Assembly (NCBI GenBank): GCA_031552355.1
Contig: JAVBMO010000012.1
Coordinates: 1-11,152, forward strand
DNA: 11,152 nt
Direction of reading: 5' to 3'
Source of the DNA: JAVBMO01 sp031552355
GTDB lineage: Bacteria > Bacteroidota > Bacteroidia > Bacteroidales > P3
Part shown: positions 1 through 7,185 of the stretch, piece by piece
Numbering within the stretch: the stretch's first letter is position 1
How the letters are laid out: every line of letters begins with the position of its first letter
Notes under the pieces: model-generated
Told to the model about the DNA's origin: nothing
Databases searched by the model: none
Seen by the model: the letters and a program-made list of their open reading frames with translations, nothing else
Program-made: the position numbers and the translations under genes

Positions 1-10
1 ATTCTCTCCT

Positions 11-116
11 GCTGTTAAATTCAAAATTTCTCTGTGGCTCTCTGTGTCGATGCGACGGCTGTTCAATTCAAAATTAAGAATTCAAAATTCAAAATTTGTC
101 TGAGGCTGTTCAATTC
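11..116. repeat. AT-rich short-repeat leader
   Basis: This stretch holds short direct repeats and no gene. The decamer ATTCAAAATT occurs at 19-28, 66-75, 80-89 and 87-96. GCTGTT followed by (A/C)AATTC starts at 11, 58 and 105, that is, at two equal steps of 47 bases. The sequence between these starts is only partly alike, so this is not a clean tandem array. The rest of 1-305 is AT-rich spacer with a small tandem duplication (AACAATG at 204-210 and 211-217) and only tiny meaningless reading frames. It could be the edge of a dispersed intergenic repeat; only a genome-wide copy count would show that. Confidence 0.5.
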
Positions 117-190
117 CTAATTCAACGAGCCTGCAATTTTAAGAAAAAACGTACCTTTGCGGTATAATGAAAAATGAATAATTAGGAATT
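112..190. repeat. 11-bp inverted repeat flanking the leader promoter
   Basis: AATTCCTAATT at 112-122 is the exact reverse complement of AATTAGGAATT at 180-190, with 57 bases between. A third related arm, CTTAATTTCTAATT at 261-274, matches the reverse complement of 180-193 with one mismatch. The enclosed segment contains the TACCTTTGC box at 152-160. The arms are very AT-rich, so a chance origin or a decayed dispersed element is as likely as a regulatory structure. Confidence 0.35.
131..160 (+). promoter_or_regulatory. Bacteroidota-type promoter for the 1543-residue protein gene
   Basis: TACCTTTGC at 152-160 fits the Bacteroidota -7 consensus TAnnTTTG exactly, including the commonly following C. 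A CTG at 131-133, one mismatch from the -33 TTG, lies 18 bases upstream, within the usual 17-23 spacing. Transcription would start near 166 and leave a leader of about 140 bases before the start at 306. No other box as good is seen closer to the gene. Confidence 0.45.
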
Positions 191-305
191 AAGCATGTTT
201 TTTAACAATGAACAATGACGTACGAATGATGATTGGCGTTACTACCTTTTGGGTTCAAGTCTTAATTTCTAATTTCGTAATTTTAAATTTAAACAGTTTC
301 AAAGA

Positions 306-3300
306 ATGAAGAATCACTTTCAACTAAGGAATTTAGTACTATTTGTTTTTATTTTTTCTGCTTTCTTTTCGCAGGCTCAGCGTGCCCGGAGTTTTTCCGG
401 CGATGTTACCACCTTTGCCGCAGAAATACAGGCGTTTTACAAAACAGATAAAAATCTGGACAAGGATCAACTGAAGCAATACGAAGCTTTGGTTTTGGAA
501 TATGATGGCGTTTTTCAACGTGCCGACATTGACCAAAAGGCAACCATCATGGATATTTCCAACCTGTTGTTGCAATACAGGGTTCGCCCCATGCCCGAAT
601 TTTACAATTTCCTGAAAGTGCAAATAGCCCTGAGCAAAAGTTCACAAAGTGCCGAAAGTATCGACGCTTGGTACAACGGTATTTTGTTGGTTCTGAAAAC
701 CAAGAAAATGCCCCTTTTCAACGATGCTATTGAAAGCACCGAAAGCCTTTTGTCTGGAAATAGTTTCTACGATTCCCGTACTGCGCGCTGGTCTTCTTCT
801 TCCGATGAATATTATTTCCGCGCCGGCGAAACGTTGGAAATTGTTTTCGACACGCCCATGGATTTAACCTACAGCTCAAAACTCGACAGCAACTACATAA
901 AAGGGACCAAAGGCGTTTTTTACCCTGCCACAAAGGATTGGGTGGGCAAAGGTGGGAAAATTTTCTGGGAAAGGACCGGATTGGCTGAAAACGAATGTTG
1001 GGCAGAATTGAAAGACTATAAAGTGGATGCCAAATTCACCAAATTCACCATAGATTCCGTGGTTTTTGTGAATGCAAAATACTTTAAAAAACCGCTCTAT
1101 GGAAAGCTGATTGAAGATATTGGCGTGGCCATGGCTCCCGAAAAATACAGCTATCCGCGTTTTCGCTCTTATGAAAAGGAATTTACCTTGCCCAATATTT
1201 TTGCCAATATAGACTACACCGGCGGCTTTTCCATGAATGGCGCCAAATTTATTGCTTCCGGAGTCGATAAAGAGTACGTCTATATTACTATTATGAAGAA
1301 TAAAAAACCTTTCATGAAATTGGAAGGGAAGACTTTTTACATTACCGAAGACCGCATTACGTCGAGCTCTGTGGCGGCAACCATTTATGTGGGTTCTGAT
1401 TCCATTTTCAATGCAGGGCTGCAATTCAAATATCTTAAAGACGGCAATGATGTAAGCCTGTTGAATGCTTCGGACCGGAATTTCTACAGCCCTTTTGAAA
1501 ATTCGTACCACAAACTGGATATGTATTGCAACTATATTTCGTGGCAAATGAATTCCGACAGCATGACCTTTTCCGATGTAAAGGGAACTGTGGAATCGAG
1601 CGCCATTTTCGAATCCGAGAAATATTTTTCGGCAAGGCGTTATAACGAAATCAGGGGAATTGACAATCAAAATCCTTTGGACAGAGTACGCAACTATTGC
1701 CTGATGCGCAAAACCACTCATTTTTACATTGACGAATTTGCCACTTACTTGCGTTACGACATTATTCAAACCAAGTCGTTGTTGCACGGATTGGCAAAAT
1801 ATGGCTTTGTCAATGTCAACAACGAAGATGATATGGTTTATGTGAAAAACAAATTGTTCGACTTTGCAAAATCCAACCTCAAAGCCATAGATTACGACGC
1901 TATTACATTGATTTCGGCCACAAACAACAACCACAATGCCAGCCTGAACTTGAAGAACTTTGATTTGGAATTGTATGGTGTGAGCAAGTTTTTGCTCAGC
2001 GACACGCACAATGTTGTCATTGCGCCAAAAGACGAAACTTTGATTGTGAAAAAGAACCGCGATTTGTTTTTCGACGGGCGCATTTTGGCCGGCCGTTTCG
2101 ATATGATTGCCCGCAAATGTTATTTTGATTACAACCAGTTCAAGATAGATTTGCCGGCCATCGATTCCTTGAAGTTTTTTGTTACTTCTTTCCACGATGA
2201 TGCAGCGCTTATACGCATCCGCACAGCTTTGCAGGATATCAAAGGTGAATTGCTTATCGACAAAGGCGACAACAAAGCCAGTTTGAAACCCATGGACGAA
2301 TATCCGATTTTCAACAGTTTGGATTACAGCTATGCCTACTACAGCGCACCCACCATACAGGAAGGCGTTTACGATAACAAACGGTTCTATTATAAGTTGG
2401 AACCATTTACCATCAAGCGTTTGTTTAAGTTTAAAACCGACAGCCTGATGTTTGCCGGAAAATTAGTTTCCGCAGGCATTTTCCCCGACCTCAACGAGCC
2501 TTTGAAAGTGCAGCAAGACTATTCTTTAGGTTTTATTATGAACACTCCTGCCCAAGGCTTGCCGCTTTACGGCGGAAAAGGCCAGTATAAGCAAACCATT
2601 GATTTGAGCAACAAAGGCCTGCTCGGACGTGGCGAAGTTCAATACCTGGCTTCCTACACCAAATCCAAAGACATTGTTTTTATGCCTGACACCATGAAAG
2701 CAATTACCGATACATTCTATATTAGAGAAGATTATGCCGGTGGCGATTTCCCCGACACCAAAGTGGGACGGATTGTTCAAAAATGGTATCCGTACAAAGA
2801 TGAAATGCACTTGTTTCAGGACAAAAATCCGTTTAATATGTATGGAAACAAAATGGATATGAACGGGCATTTGGTGCTTACGCCCAAAGGCTTGAAAGGT
2901 GCCGGAGTTTCCAAATTGGATGTGGCTGATATTTCTTCCGATGGTTTCACTTTCAGGAAAACAGCTTACCAGGCAGATTCTTCGGATTTTAAATTAAAAT
3001 CTGAAGACAACAAAGCTTTAGTTTTTAATGGAAAAAACCTGAAAGCCAAAATAGATATGCAAACCCGCCAAGGGGAATTTGTGTCTAACGATTCCATTTC
3101 TCAAATTACTTTGGATGTAATTCAGTACAGGACTTTTGCCAATAAATTCATTTGGAAAATGGACAAGGCCGAACTGGCTTTGCAAAATACCAAAAGCGTT
3201 CAACCTTTGAATATTGCCACGGCCGACATTACCAAATTGCTGTCAATGCCAATGCCGGGTGCGGAATATGTTTCTTTGCATCCGCAGCAAAACAAGTTGA

Positions 3301-4937
3301 ATTTCTTTGCCACCACCGGAAATTTTAAATACAAGGAAAATGTATTGAATGCCGATGAGGTACATTTGATTCGTGTGGCCGATGCCGCCATTGCGCCTGA
3401 TAACAAAAAGGTGACTGTTCGCGCACAAGCGCAAATGGATAAAATTGCCAAAGCCAAAATTTTGGCCGATACCAACCAAAAATTCCATTTGTTTTATAAT
3501 TCCGAAGTGCAGATTTCCGGTAAAAACAGCTATTTGGCTTCCGGCACAACCGATTATATTGACGAAAATAAAACCAAGCGGCCTATTTTCTTTGCCGAAA
3601 TCAAGCCGAATGCGGCTTTGGTTACCGAAGCACACGCCCATATTACCGATTCGCTTAATTTCTTGTTGAGTCCGGCTTTTGGCTTCAAAGGCGAAGTGAT
3701 TGCTCAGGGAAATCAAAAATATTACACCTTTAAAGGAGGTGTTCAGTTGAAACACAAATGTTTTGCTCAGGGCGAATCTTTGGCATGGACCAAATTCCAG
3801 GCCGTTATTGTGCCCGATTCAATCTATATTCCAATTCCCGAAGTTCCCAGCGAATTTAACGGGCAACGGGTCACCGCGTCCATTTTGTTCGACAAAAAAG
3901 ATTTGCGCCCCTATGCCGCATTCTTGACTCAGGACAAGGCTGTGGACAATGAATTTATTTCGGCAAACGGATATTTGACTTTCAACAAAAAGACAAACGA
4001 ATACCGCATCGGTGGTTTTGAAAAAATCAGAAACCCTGAAGAGGGAAGCGGCAATATGCTTACCCTGAACCAAACCACTTGCGATGTGAAAGCCGATGGA
4101 AAATTGAAATTTGAATTCCGCCAAGACCATACTAAAATGCTTACAGACGGCGCTGTGAAAATAAACAATGTCAAAGGTGAATGTGATATGAATTTGATGG
4201 TGGGATTGAATTTCCCGTTTGCTCAAAAGGCTTTGGATTTCATGAACCAAAACATTCAGGACGATTTGGGTCTGGAAACAATGAACTATGATGACCCCAA
4301 AATTAAAAAGGCTCTCAAGGAACGTTTGGGTGAACAAAAAGGCACTGAAGCTGCTGAGGAACTTTTGTCGATGGGCGCCTTTAAGAAATTCCCAAACGAA
4401 TTGGATTATACCATTTTGATAGACAATGTCCGCCTGAAATACAATCCCGATCCGCGCGTGGGTTATACTTATTCGGGAACCATTGGCGTTTGGAAAACCG
4501 GCTCAATGCAACAATACCGCAAAATGCGCGGTGGAGTTCAAATCCGCCGTTACCGTGGCGCTTCCACTTTGAATATTTATTTGGAAGTAACTCCCGATGA
4601 ATGGTATTTCTTCTCTTACGAGGAAGTGGGCAAGAAAAGTACTTTGCGCGCTTCTTCAAATTTGGAAGAATTCAACGATATGATAAAGGAAATTCCTTCA
4701 GACCAAAGACAAATTGCAGGAAAAGACAACAAAGGGACTTACACTTATGGGCCTGTGATGTTTGCACAAAAAGACAATTTCATAAGAACCATTCAAGGTT
4801 TGAAAACTGATGAAGTTTTGGAAGACGAAGGCGAAGAGGAAGAAGTGATTGAAGAAGCTGCACCCAAAAGCAATGTAACGCCGGAAACACAAAAGAAAGA
4901 ACCAGTAGACGAAGAAGAAACGGATTACGAAGAATAG
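306..4937 (+). CDS. Very large secreted protein of unknown function (1543 aa)
   Basis: I do not recognise a catalytic or named domain. Residues 1-24 are a clear signal peptide: a basic N-terminus, a hydrophobic core from Leu10 to Phe21, and likely cleavage after Ala24 before Gln25. The protein should therefore reach the periplasm, outer membrane or surface. Residues 33-150 look alpha-helical. From about 165 to 1300 the chain is Tyr/Phe-rich with alternating polar and hydrophobic residues, suggesting many beta strands, with no obvious sequence repeat. A helical insert at about 1305-1358 precedes a second beta-like block (1365-1440). The C-terminus (1503-1543) is a Glu/Asp-rich, probably disordered tail. 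There is no strong internal membrane helix, no LPXTG motif and no recognisable type IX sorting domain. The ATG at 306 is chosen because the signal peptide starts there; no Shine-Dalgarno sequence is present. plsY follows after 87 bases with its own promoter candidate. A scaffold or transport role in the envelope is possible but is only inference. The reading frame is certain; the function is not. Confidence 0.95.
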   Translation: MKNHFQLRNLVLFVFIFSAFFSQAQRARSFSGDVTTFAAEIQAFYKTDKNLDKDQLKQYEALVLEYDGVFQRADIDQKATIMDISNLLLQYRVRPMPEFYNFLKVQIALSKSSQSAESIDAWYNGILLVLKTKKMPLFNDAIESTESLLSGNSFYDSRTARWSSSSDEYYFRAGETLEIVFDTPMDLTYSSKLDSNYIKGTKGVFYPATKDWVGKGGKIFWERTGLAENECWAELKDYKVDAKFTKFTIDSVVFVNAKYFKKPLYGKLIEDIGVAMAPEKYSYPRFRSYEKEFTLPNIFANIDYTGGFSMNGAKFIASGVDKEYVYITIMKNKKPFMKLEGKTFYITEDRITSSSVAATIYVGSDSIFNAGLQFKYLKDGNDVSLLNASDRNFYSPFENSYHKLDMYCNYISWQMNSDSMTFSDVKGTVESSAIFESEKYFSARRYNEIRGIDNQNPLDRVRNYCLMRKTTHFYIDEFATYLRYDIIQTKSLLHGLAKYGFVNVNNEDDMVYVKNKLFDFAKSNLKAIDYDAITLISATNNNHNASLNLKNFDLELYGVSKFLLSDTHNVVIAPKDETLIVKKNRDLFFDGRILAGRFDMIARKCYFDYNQFKIDLPAIDSLKFFVTSFHDDAALIRIRTALQDIKGELLIDKGDNKASLKPMDEYPIFNSLDYSYAYYSAPTIQEGVYDNKRFYYKLEPFTIKRLFKFKTDSLMFAGKLVSAGIFPDLNEPLKVQQDYSLGFIMNTPAQGLPLYGGKGQYKQTIDLSNKGLLGRGEVQYLASYTKSKDIVFMPDTMKAITDTFYIREDYAGGDFPDTKVGRIVQKWYPYKDEMHLFQDKNPFNMYGNKMDMNGHLVLTPKGLKGAGVSKLDVADISSDGFTFRKTAYQADSSDFKLKSEDNKALVFNGKNLKAKIDMQTRQGEFVSNDSISQITLDVIQYRTFANKFIWKMDKAELALQNTKSVQPLNIATADITKLLSMPMPGAEYVSLHPQQNKLNFFATTGNFKYKENVLNADEVHLIRVADAAIAPDNKKVTVRAQAQMDKIAKAKILADTNQKFHLFYNSEVQISGKNSYLASGTTDYIDENKTKRPIFFAEIKPNAALVTEAHAHITDSLNFLLSPAFGFKGEVIAQGNQKYYTFKGGVQLKHKCFAQGESLAWTKFQAVIVPDSIYIPIPEVPSEFNGQRVTASILFDKKDLRPYAAFLTQDKAVDNEFISANGYLTFNKKTNEYRIGGFEKIRNPEEGSGNMLTLNQTTCDVKADGKLKFEFRQDHTKMLTDGAVKINNVKGECDMNLMVGLNFPFAQKALDFMNQNIQDDLGLETMNYDDPKIKKALKERLGEQKGTEAAEELLSMGAFKKFPNELDYTILIDNVRLKYNPDPRVGYTYSGTIGVWKTGSMQQYRKMRGGVQIRRYRGASTLNIYLEVTPDEWYFFSYEEVGKKSTLRASSNLEEFNDMIKEIPSDQRQIAGKDNKGTYTYGPVMFAQKDNFIRTIQGLKTDEVLEDEGEEEEVIEEAAPKSNVTPETQKKEPVDEEETDYEE

Positions 4938-4946
4938 AATATTTTC

Positions 4947-4974
4947 TTGGAATAGAAAAATTAGCGTAATTTTG
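4947..4974 (+). promoter_or_regulatory. Bacteroidota-type promoter for plsY
   Basis: TTG at 4947-4949 and TAATTTTG at 4967-4974 match the -33 TTG and -7 TAnnTTTG elements with a 17-base spacer. A second candidate box, CATATTTGC at 4991-4999, has one mismatch and TTTG at 4971-4974 upstream, but its 16-base spacer is slightly short. Either would give a leader of under 50 bases before the ATG at 5025. No hairpin terminator is visible between the upstream gene and this site, so read-through is also possible. Confidence 0.5.
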
Positions 4975-5024
4975 TTTTCAAGAGATAAAACATATTTGCA
5001 ATCTAAAACCTTGTTTTTGAAGAA

Positions 5025-5732
5025 ATGGAAAACATAGAAATCGTTTTAATGATTACAGGAGCCGTTGTGGCTTATTTGTTAGGTTCAATTGTAAATTCCG
5101 TTTGGATTGGAAAAGCTTTTTACGGCATCGATGTAAGAACCGTTGGAAGTAAAAACGCCGGTGCAACCAATACCATCAGGACATTGGGCACAAAACCCGG
5201 TATGGCCGTTTTAATTCTGGATGCTTTCAAAGGGTGGCTGGCCGTGTTTTTGGGTAATTTTTTCGGTTGTGCCTTTTCAGACGACGCTTTGGTGTATTAC
5301 AAATTGATTTTAGGTGTTTTTGCCATCTTCGGGCATGTGTTTCCCATTTTTGCAGGATTCAAAGGTGGAAAAGGGGTTGCTACCATTTTGGGTGTTCTAA
5401 TTGCTTTATATTGGAATGTTTTTCCGGTTGTTTTCGGTTTGTTTATCTTAGTCCTTTGGATTTGGCGCTATCTTTCTTTGGCATCCATTATTACCGCCAT
5501 TTGTTTTCCGGTAATTTATTGGGTTTGCACGCGCACTTTCGGCGACTCATTCCATCCGGCTTTGTTTGGTTTCACTTGTAGCGTGGCGGCTTTCATTCCG
5601 TTTACACACAGAAAAAATATCCGCCGCTTGAGAAAAGGCGAAGAAAGCAAATTCAAATTCAAAAAAACTTCGGAAGTTATCATCAAAGAATTTGAAGAAA
5701 CAGAAGATTTTGAAGAAAACGAGGAAGATTAA
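5025..5732 (+). CDS. plsY: Glycerol-3-phosphate acyltransferase PlsY (acyl-phosphate dependent)
   Basis: PlsY transfers the acyl chain from acyl-phosphate to sn-glycerol-3-phosphate, the first acylation step of phospholipid synthesis, at the inner membrane. The 235-residue protein is strongly hydrophobic with several membrane segments, starting at about residues 6-24. The three family motifs are present: motif 1, GSKNAGATN, at 41-49 (usually GSGNPGATN); motif 2 at 103-120, with His104 and the glycine-rich GGKG; and motif 3 at 194-206, an His-Arg-x-Asn-Ile-x-Arg-Leu pattern. The conserved DAFKGW segment is at 66-71. Known PlsY topology puts all three motifs and the C-terminus in the cytoplasm. 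Oddities are Lys43 and Ala45 in motif 1 in place of the usual Gly and Pro, and a charged C-terminal extension (about 207-235) that is Lys-rich and then Glu/Asp-rich. No other phospholipid gene is in the window. Confidence 0.96.
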   Translation: MENIEIVLMITGAVVAYLLGSIVNSVWIGKAFYGIDVRTVGSKNAGATNTIRTLGTKPGMAVLILDAFKGWLAVFLGNFFGCAFSDDALVYYKLILGVFAIFGHVFPIFAGFKGGKGVATILGVLIALYWNVFPVVFGLFILVLWIWRYLSLASIITAICFPVIYWVCTRTFGDSFHPALFGFTCSVAAFIPFTHRKNIRRLRKGEESKFKFKKTSEVIIKEFEETEDFEENEED

Positions 5733-5744
5733 GCCAATTTGTTG

Positions 5745-5753
5745 TATATTTGC
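5745..5753 (+). promoter_or_regulatory. Promoter -7 box for the OmpA-like gene
   Basis: TATATTTGC at 5745-5753 matches the Bacteroidota -7 consensus TAnnTTTG plus the following C. No clear -33 TTG lies 17-23 bases upstream. It sits 13 bases after the plsY stop and 67 bases before the ATG at 5820, the right place for a separate promoter. Confidence 0.4.
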
Positions 5754-5819
5754 AAGAATACTTTTTTAGGAAATAAAAGTATAAAAACTGTCTTTTTCAA
5801 TTTTAACCAATAGTATAAA

Positions 5820-7088
5820 ATGAGAAAAATATTACCCTTGTTTATTGTTTTGCTGATTGGCGTATTTCCGGCTTTTGCTCAAAAAACCAAAACTGCCAAA
5901 ACGGAAGAAGTGGCTCCAAAAGTGGAAAAAGGCCCCAAATACCGCAAATTGCCCCAAAGTTCCACAGATTGCAATTATGCACTGACTTTGGACAAGGACA
6001 CCATCATGGACATGATTGCCCCACCCAATGGCGCCGGTTATCTGTTTGAAGTGAAAAAAGATGCTTCTAATCCCGATGTGTTTGATAAAGAGCATAATGT
6101 GGTTTGGTATAAATTGGAAGTACCATATTCGTCAAAATTGTCGTTGGACATTACAACCATAGATAGCGCCGACGATTACGATTTTTTGCTTTACAAGGCT
6201 TCCGATATTTATTTTTGCAACAAACTGGTAAACCAAAAAGTAAAACCGATTTTAAGTAATTTGTCGGCGCCGTCTGCCGAAGCCGAAAACCCGAGTATTG
6301 GCGTTTCTTTGAAAGGAACCCACAAATTTATTGGCAAAAAATCGAAGGAAAGCCACACTGCCACTGTGGAAATGAAAAAGGGCGAAACCTATTATTTGGT
6401 TTTGGACAATGCAGGCGAAAAACCCGGCCCATACAGCATGAAACTTCAATACTATGTTGAAGGAACAAAACCATTGTTGCGTATTTTCGATGGAAAAACC
6501 CGCCGTCAAATCAATGCAGATGTGTTGATTACAGAAAAATCCACAGGCAATATTGCTTTTGATAAAAAGAATATCCGTGCTTCGTTTTTGGTTTTTGAAC
6601 CCAATTTCGAATACCACATGGAAATAAATAAAGAAGGTTATTTTGCTTATAAAGAAGATTTTAACTCCGATAAATATTTGCAGGATTCTTCCATAAATAT
6701 TCGTATTTTCAAGGTGGAAGTGGGTGCAAAATATATTTTGAAAGATATTTATTTTGAAGACGGGCTCACGGAATTGCTTCCCGAATCAGAACCGGCTTTG
6801 CAGAATATTGTGGATATGATGAATGAATATCCTGCAATTACCATTAGCATTCAAGGATTTACCAATACCGATGGTGAAAATATTGCGGAAGACGTAACCA
6901 TTACTGAAGGCCGTGCCAAATCTGTACAAAAATTCTTTGAAGAAAAAGGCATAAAACCTGAAAGAATGACGGCAATGGGTATGGATACCAAAGAACTGAA
7001 GTTACAAGCAGACCGTTTACTCAGGGGCGAAGATGCCTTGATTGAGAAAAAGATAGAAATTAAAATTACAAACGTGGCAACTGAGTAA
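5820..7088 (+). CDS. Secreted protein with PPC-like domain and degenerate OmpA-like C-terminus
   Basis: This 422-residue protein begins with a signal peptide (1-20, likely cleavage after Ala20 before Gln21). A Lys/Pro-rich linker leads to a beta-sandwich-like region at about 49-213. That region has the features of Bacteroidota PPC-like domains: an Asp-Cys-Asn near 50, a Val-Trp-Tyr-Lys-Leu strand at 95-99, an Asp-Asp-Tyr-Asp-Phe at 118-122, and a Lys-Gly-Glu-Thr-Tyr-Tyr-Leu-Val at 187-194. Residues 217-300 resemble a carboxypeptidase-regulatory-like fold. Residues 308-417 are OmpA-like: a Tyr-Phe-Glu strand at 311-313, GFTNTDG at 346-352, an Arg-Ala helix at 365-366, and a final Lys-Lys-Ile-Glu-Ile strand. 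OmpA-like domains usually hold the outer membrane to peptidoglycan through diaminopimelate. Here the usual GHTD Asp aligns with Asn349, while Arg365 is kept, so binding is uncertain. There is no N-terminal beta-barrel, so it is more likely periplasmic or outer-membrane-associated. A strong terminator follows 25 bases after the stop. Confidence 0.9.
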   Translation: MRKILPLFIVLLIGVFPAFAQKTKTAKTEEVAPKVEKGPKYRKLPQSSTDCNYALTLDKDTIMDMIAPPNGAGYLFEVKKDASNPDVFDKEHNVVWYKLEVPYSSKLSLDITTIDSADDYDFLLYKASDIYFCNKLVNQKVKPILSNLSAPSAEAENPSIGVSLKGTHKFIGKKSKESHTATVEMKKGETYYLVLDNAGEKPGPYSMKLQYYVEGTKPLLRIFDGKTRRQINADVLITEKSTGNIAFDKKNIRASFLVFEPNFEYHMEINKEGYFAYKEDFNSDKYLQDSSINIRIFKVEVGAKYILKDIYFEDGLTELLPESEPALQNIVDMMNEYPAITISIQGFTNTDGENIAEDVTITEGRAKSVQKFFEEKGIKPERMTAMGMDTKELKLQADRLLRGEDALIEKKIEIKITNVATE

Positions 7089-7113
7089 TTTTTTGCAGGA
7101 ATAGAAAAAAATC

Positions 7114-7148
7114 AACCTCACAAGTTTTTGAAACCTGTGAGGTTTTTT
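7114..7148 (+). terminator. Intrinsic terminator of the OmpA-like gene
   Basis: AACCTCACA at 7114-7122 pairs perfectly with TGTGAGGTT at 7136-7144. After one A/C mismatch the stem continues with GTTT (7124-7127) against AAAC (7131-7134), closing on a three-base loop. A run of six T follows at 7143-7148. It starts 25 bases after the stop at 7088. The T run overlaps the first possible TTG start of the next gene, which argues for a later start there. Confidence 0.85.
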
Positions 7149-7185
7149 GAATAATTATGATGTATTTGTTTTAAAATTGTTTTTT

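Noticed and set aside
11..116. Evenly spaced GCTGTT repeats as a possible CRISPR array
   Set aside because: Only three short and imperfect copies exist, repeats are about 12 bases, intervening sequence is itself low-complexity, and no cas gene is present.
163..168. TATAAT resembling an E. coli-type -10 box
   Set aside because: No TTGACA-like -35 lies upstream, Bacteroidota primary sigma factors use TAnnTTTG, and a better box overlaps at 152-159.
876..2195. Long minus-strand reading frame (439 codons) inside the giant secreted protein gene
   Set aside because: It lies wholly opposite a strongly supported coding frame, has no coherent domain or signal peptide, and its composition fits a shadow of the sense codons. 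The same applies to the other long antisense frames at 3243-3755, 3819-4337 and 8125-8694.
4941..4961. Weak hairpin after the giant secreted protein gene
   Set aside because: Only about five A/T-rich pairs can form, with no GC stem and no clean T run, so it does not qualify as a terminator.
5267..5581. Plus-strand frame of 104 codons inside plsY
   Set aside because: It is an alternative frame of a gene that carries all three PlsY motifs; its Cys/His/Phe-rich product is typical of a shadow.
5778..5820. Direct repeat AGTATAAAA at 5778-5786 and 5812-5820 before the OmpA-like gene
   Set aside because: It is short, AT-rich and overlaps the start codon; chance is the simplest explanation and no known operator matches.
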